IMG/VR virus record: IMGVR_UViG_3300049793_000244 | Coordinates: 1-23,892 of that record | Length of the DNA stretch: 23,892 nt | DNA from: a virus | Direction: 5' to 3' (one strand) | Shown here: positions 22,870-23,892 of the stretch, piece by piece | Numbering within the stretch: position 1 is the first letter of the stretch | How the letters are laid out: the number at the start of each line of letters is the position of its first letter | The notes under the pieces: model-generated | Told to the model about the DNA's origin: nothing | The model's database searches: none | Seen by the model: only the letters and a program-made list of their open reading frames with translations | Translations under genes and position numbers: made by a program

Positions 22870-22936
22870 GTCGGATATGTAGGTGCAACTCCTATTCCTC
22901 ACTTGTGAGGGTCGTCTAATAGCACAGGACGCCGGC
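22870..22936 (+). tRNA. Permuted tRNA-like module 1 (3' half precedes 5' half)
   Basis: Order on the DNA: GTCGG (anticodon 3' strand), variable ATAT, T arm GTAGG-TGCAACT-CCTAT, acceptor 3' strand TCCTCAC, then TT, acceptor 5' strand GTGAGGG, TC, D arm GTC-11 bases-GAC, G, and CCGGC (anticodon 5' strand). The acceptor pairs over 7 bp with one G-T, the anticodon stem over 5 bp with one G-T, and each linker has the normal tRNA length. A linear tRNA does not fit, because both acceptor halves and both anticodon-stem halves only pair in the swapped order. No CCA is encoded and only two bases join the halves. The anticodon cannot be read with confidence. Confidence 0.7.
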
Positions 22937-22940
22937 AACA

Positions 22941-23020
22941 AGAGGAAACATTGGTGCAAATCCAGTCTGCGATACCTTCCTTAGAAGCCTCGCGGTCGTC
23001 TAGTAGACCAGGACACCTCT
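22941..23020 (+). tRNA. Permuted tRNA-like module 2 (3' half precedes 5' half)
   Basis: The same swapped order as the module before: AGAGG (anticodon 3' strand), variable AAAC, T arm ATTGG-TGCAAAT-CCAGT, acceptor 3' strand CTGCGAT with ACC, a 12-base link, acceptor 5' strand CTCGCGG, TC, D arm GTC-TAGTAGACCAG-GAC, A, and CCTCT (anticodon 5' strand). The acceptor pairs 6 of 7, the anticodon stem 5 of 5. The link forms its own small hairpin (CTTC-CTTA-GAAG) that extends the acceptor. The bases after CCTCT are CTTTTAT, which would read UUU (Lys) if the whole loop came from the 5' half; this is tentative. Its D arm matches module 1 over 24 bases with 20 identical. Confidence 0.7.
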
Positions 23021-23276
23021 CTTTTATAGTAAAATGCTTTCCTTCGAGTCTATGTGCTATGCCTGGCAGGGTAACACAGTCATGAGAGGGTTGAGTCCAC
23101 AAGGTTCGGGAGCTGCTATAGACCGAATAGAATGAGAAATCCCATTAGCCTCTGGGCGGGCAAACACTTAAATGTGAACTTAAACGTAAAACTGGGTCGC
23201 TCATTCTTTTATTTAAAATTCAAAAGCGCGCCATTGCGACAATGTGAGTGATTACACGGAGTCAGAGTTTGGTAAA
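23021..23276 (+). ncRNA. Remaining transcribed non-coding region with several hairpins
   Basis: No protein gene is visible. Structures seen: TTTTA/TAAAA (23022-23034), TTCGG/CCGAA (23105-23127), a 7-bp GAATGAG/CTCATTC closing helix (23130-23206), CATTG-CGA-CAATG (23232-23244), and a D-arm-like TGAT-TACACGGA-GTCA (23249-23264). GAGAGG at 23084-23089 can also pair with CCTCTC at 23016-23021. No complete tRNA could be built here in either order. It may hold further broken or permuted tRNAs, or another RNA. Confidence 0.4.
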
Positions 23277-23320
23277 CCCAGGCATCCCACCTCTAATCAA
23301 GGTTAGCCTGGGCTTTTTTA
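23277..23320 (+). terminator. Terminator of the RNA region
   Basis: CCCAGGC (23277-23283) pairs with GCCTGGG (23306-23312) around a loop with its own ACCT/AGGT stem; a CTTTTTT run follows. The ribosome-binding site of the next gene (AGGA) begins at the end of the T-run. Confidence 0.78.
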
Positions 23321-23328
23321 GGAAAAAT

Positions 23329-23667
23329 ATGAAACAAGTAATAGTTCTCCGTAAAGACCTGAACATGCGCAAAGGCAAAATGGTAGCTCAAGGCTCTCAT
23401 GCTTGTTTGTACGCATATTTAAAGACTTCAAAAGAGATACGCGATGCTTGGTTTGGCCAAAGACAGACAAAGATTTGCGTTTCCGTAGATTCCGAAGAAG
23501 AACTTTTCGCAATCTATAAAGCGGCTACAGATGCTGGTCTTCCGGCAGTCCTTATTCAGGATGCTGGTTTGACCGAATTTAAAGAGCCTACCTACACAGC
23601 TGTTGGTATTGGCCCATGTGAAGATGACGATGTTAATAAAATTACTGGAAATTTAAAATTATTATGA
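23329..23667 (+). CDS. pth2: Peptidyl-tRNA hydrolase, Pth2 type
   Basis: 112 residues from the ATG at 23329, preceded by AGGAAAA; the in-frame upstream part overlaps the terminator and is unlikely to be translated. The sequence has the Pth2 signature throughout: KQVIVLRKDLNMRKGKMVAQ followed by GSHA, a strand with KICVSVDSEEEL, LPAVLIQDAGLTEFKEPTYT and the end AVGIGP...ITGNLKLL. The enzyme frees tRNA from stalled peptidyl-tRNA. Pth2 is the archaeal/eukaryotic type, also found in some phages, and differs from the bacterial Pth. It lies between a tRNA-like RNA region and tRNA-Ile, which suggests a phage set for keeping its tRNA pool usable. Confidence 0.93.
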   Translation: MKQVIVLRKDLNMRKGKMVAQGSHACLYAYLKTSKEIRDAWFGQRQTKICVSVDSEEELFAIYKAATDAGLPAVLIQDAGLTEFKEPTYTAVGIGPCEDDDVNKITGNLKLL

Positions 23668-23679
23668 TACAATATATAC

Positions 23680-23806
23680 CGGCGGGTAGCTCAGTCTGGT
23701 AGAGCATCAACCTGATACGTTGAAGGTCGTGGAACTTAGAAGTTAGTAGTGGCATAATTAACCATGAAAGCCGTATTAATATGTTCGATCCCCACCCCGC
23801 CGACCA
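23680..23806 (+). tRNA. tRNA-Ile (GAU) with a 50-base insertion in the T stem
   Basis: Acceptor CGGCGGG/CCCGCCG is perfect, followed by A and CCA. The D arm GCTC-AGTCTGGTA-GAGC, anticodon stem TCAAC/GTTGA with loop CTGATAC (anticodon GAT, Ile) and variable AGGTC are canonical. The T stem begins GTGG (23729-23732), then 50 extra bases (23733-23782) precede G-TTCGATC-CCCAC. Removing them restores GTGGG/CCCAC exactly, so the insertion lies between tRNA positions 52 and 53. It is too short for a group I or II intron and codes for nothing obvious. Either it is removed by an unknown process, or the gene is inactive. Confidence 0.88.
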
Positions 23807-23811
23807 TTTTT

Positions 23812-23892
23812 ATGAAAATTATATGGAAACAAAAAGTAGGAATTGAAAGCTGTCCATATTTAATAAGATGGGGATTTGTCTGTAAGTTTTTC
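23812..23892 (+). CDS. Start of a conserved phage protein (cupin-like family), cut by window edge
   Basis: An open frame from ATG at 23812 reads MKIIWKQKVGIESCPYLIRW, then GFVCKFF, and runs off the window. From memory this start resembles conserved phage and bacterial proteins that go on to a F-S-I-R-x-H-H-W and a D-H-P-W motif. The ATG is six bases after the tRNA-Ile CCA; no ribosome-binding site is evident in that gap. Confidence 0.55.
   Translation, partial: MKIIWKQKVGIESCPYLIRWGFVCKFF

Noticed and set aside
22747-23102. Two open frames on the minus strand across the RNA region
   Set aside because: They cover tRNA-like structures, have no ribosome-binding site and no recognisable protein features.
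22751-23112. Nine-base complement CTCCCGAAC / GTTCGGGAG
   Set aside because: A match of this length over a few hundred bases is expected about by chance, and it would disrupt the local hairpins.
22741-23260. tmRNA (including two-piece permuted form)
   Set aside because: Permuted tmRNA has the same half order, but both modules have a D arm with stem and a 5-bp anticodon stem, and no tag-coding frame was found.
23733-23782. Group I or II intron in tRNA-Ile
   Set aside because: Fifty bases is far below the minimum size, and no conserved core elements are visible.
1-23892. CRISPR array, insertion sequence or integrase
   Set aside because: No regular repeat-spacer pattern, no transposase, no terminal repeats and no integrase seen.

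Overview
The window is a stretch of a tailed double-stranded DNA phage genome (Caudoviricetes). Genes are densely packed and often overlap by a few bases. A complete capsid-assembly set (prohead protease, scaffold, major capsid protein) sits with a contractile-tail set (sheath and tube), so this is a myovirus-type phage, probably with a large genome: it also carries a dNMP kinase, a metallophosphoesterase, a peptidyl-tRNA hydrolase and many tRNAs. The host cannot be named from sequence alone. Shine-Dalgarno sites and sigma-70-like promoters fit a bacterial host. No integrase, repressor or chromosomal flank is visible.

Layout. On the minus strand, read right to left, the head module starts at a promoter near 20990: a small head protein (20390-20851), an acidic scaffold (19470-20354) and the major capsid protein (18055-19440), then a terminator. 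Next come an HNH nuclease, a metallophosphoesterase and two Ala-rich paralogues, ending at a bidirectional terminator (15588-15612). A short plus-strand pair (a 42-residue membrane peptide and a dNMP kinase) diverges from the next minus operon at an inverted repeat (14737-14788). That operon runs from an EDxHD-type nuclease through neck and structural genes (13557 down to 5448) to sheath and tube, and ends at a terminator (2752-2780). A promoter overlapping that terminator starts a six-tRNA cluster (Asp, Asn, Gly, Thr, Pro, Gln), followed by a membrane protein, a virion protein and a fibre-like protein that runs off the left edge.

The right end is on the plus strand: prohead protease with a scaffold-like tail (21061-22284), a GIY-YIG nuclease overlapping its 3' end, a terminator, then about 700 bases without a protein gene. 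That stretch has its own promoter-like site and terminator and is full of tRNA-like structure. It is followed by a Pth2-type peptidyl-tRNA hydrolase, an interrupted tRNA-Ile and the start of a conserved phage protein.

The most unusual content is in 22740-23806. Two tandem modules have every tRNA stem at tRNA spacing, but the 3' half lies upstream of the 5' half, so they read as circularly permuted tRNA genes. The tRNA-Ile just downstream is linear, with an otherwise canonical cloverleaf and encoded CCA, but carries a 50-base insertion inside its T stem. I know of no described phage system of tandem permuted tRNA genes; this is stated from memory and was not searched. Other points: a 25-residue motif shared by the protease C-terminal region and the capsid N-terminus, a virion-module protein with six CxYC knuckles plus an EF-hand-like loop, an Ig/FnIII-like insertion in the capsid protein, and three families of homing-type nuclease within about 9 kb.
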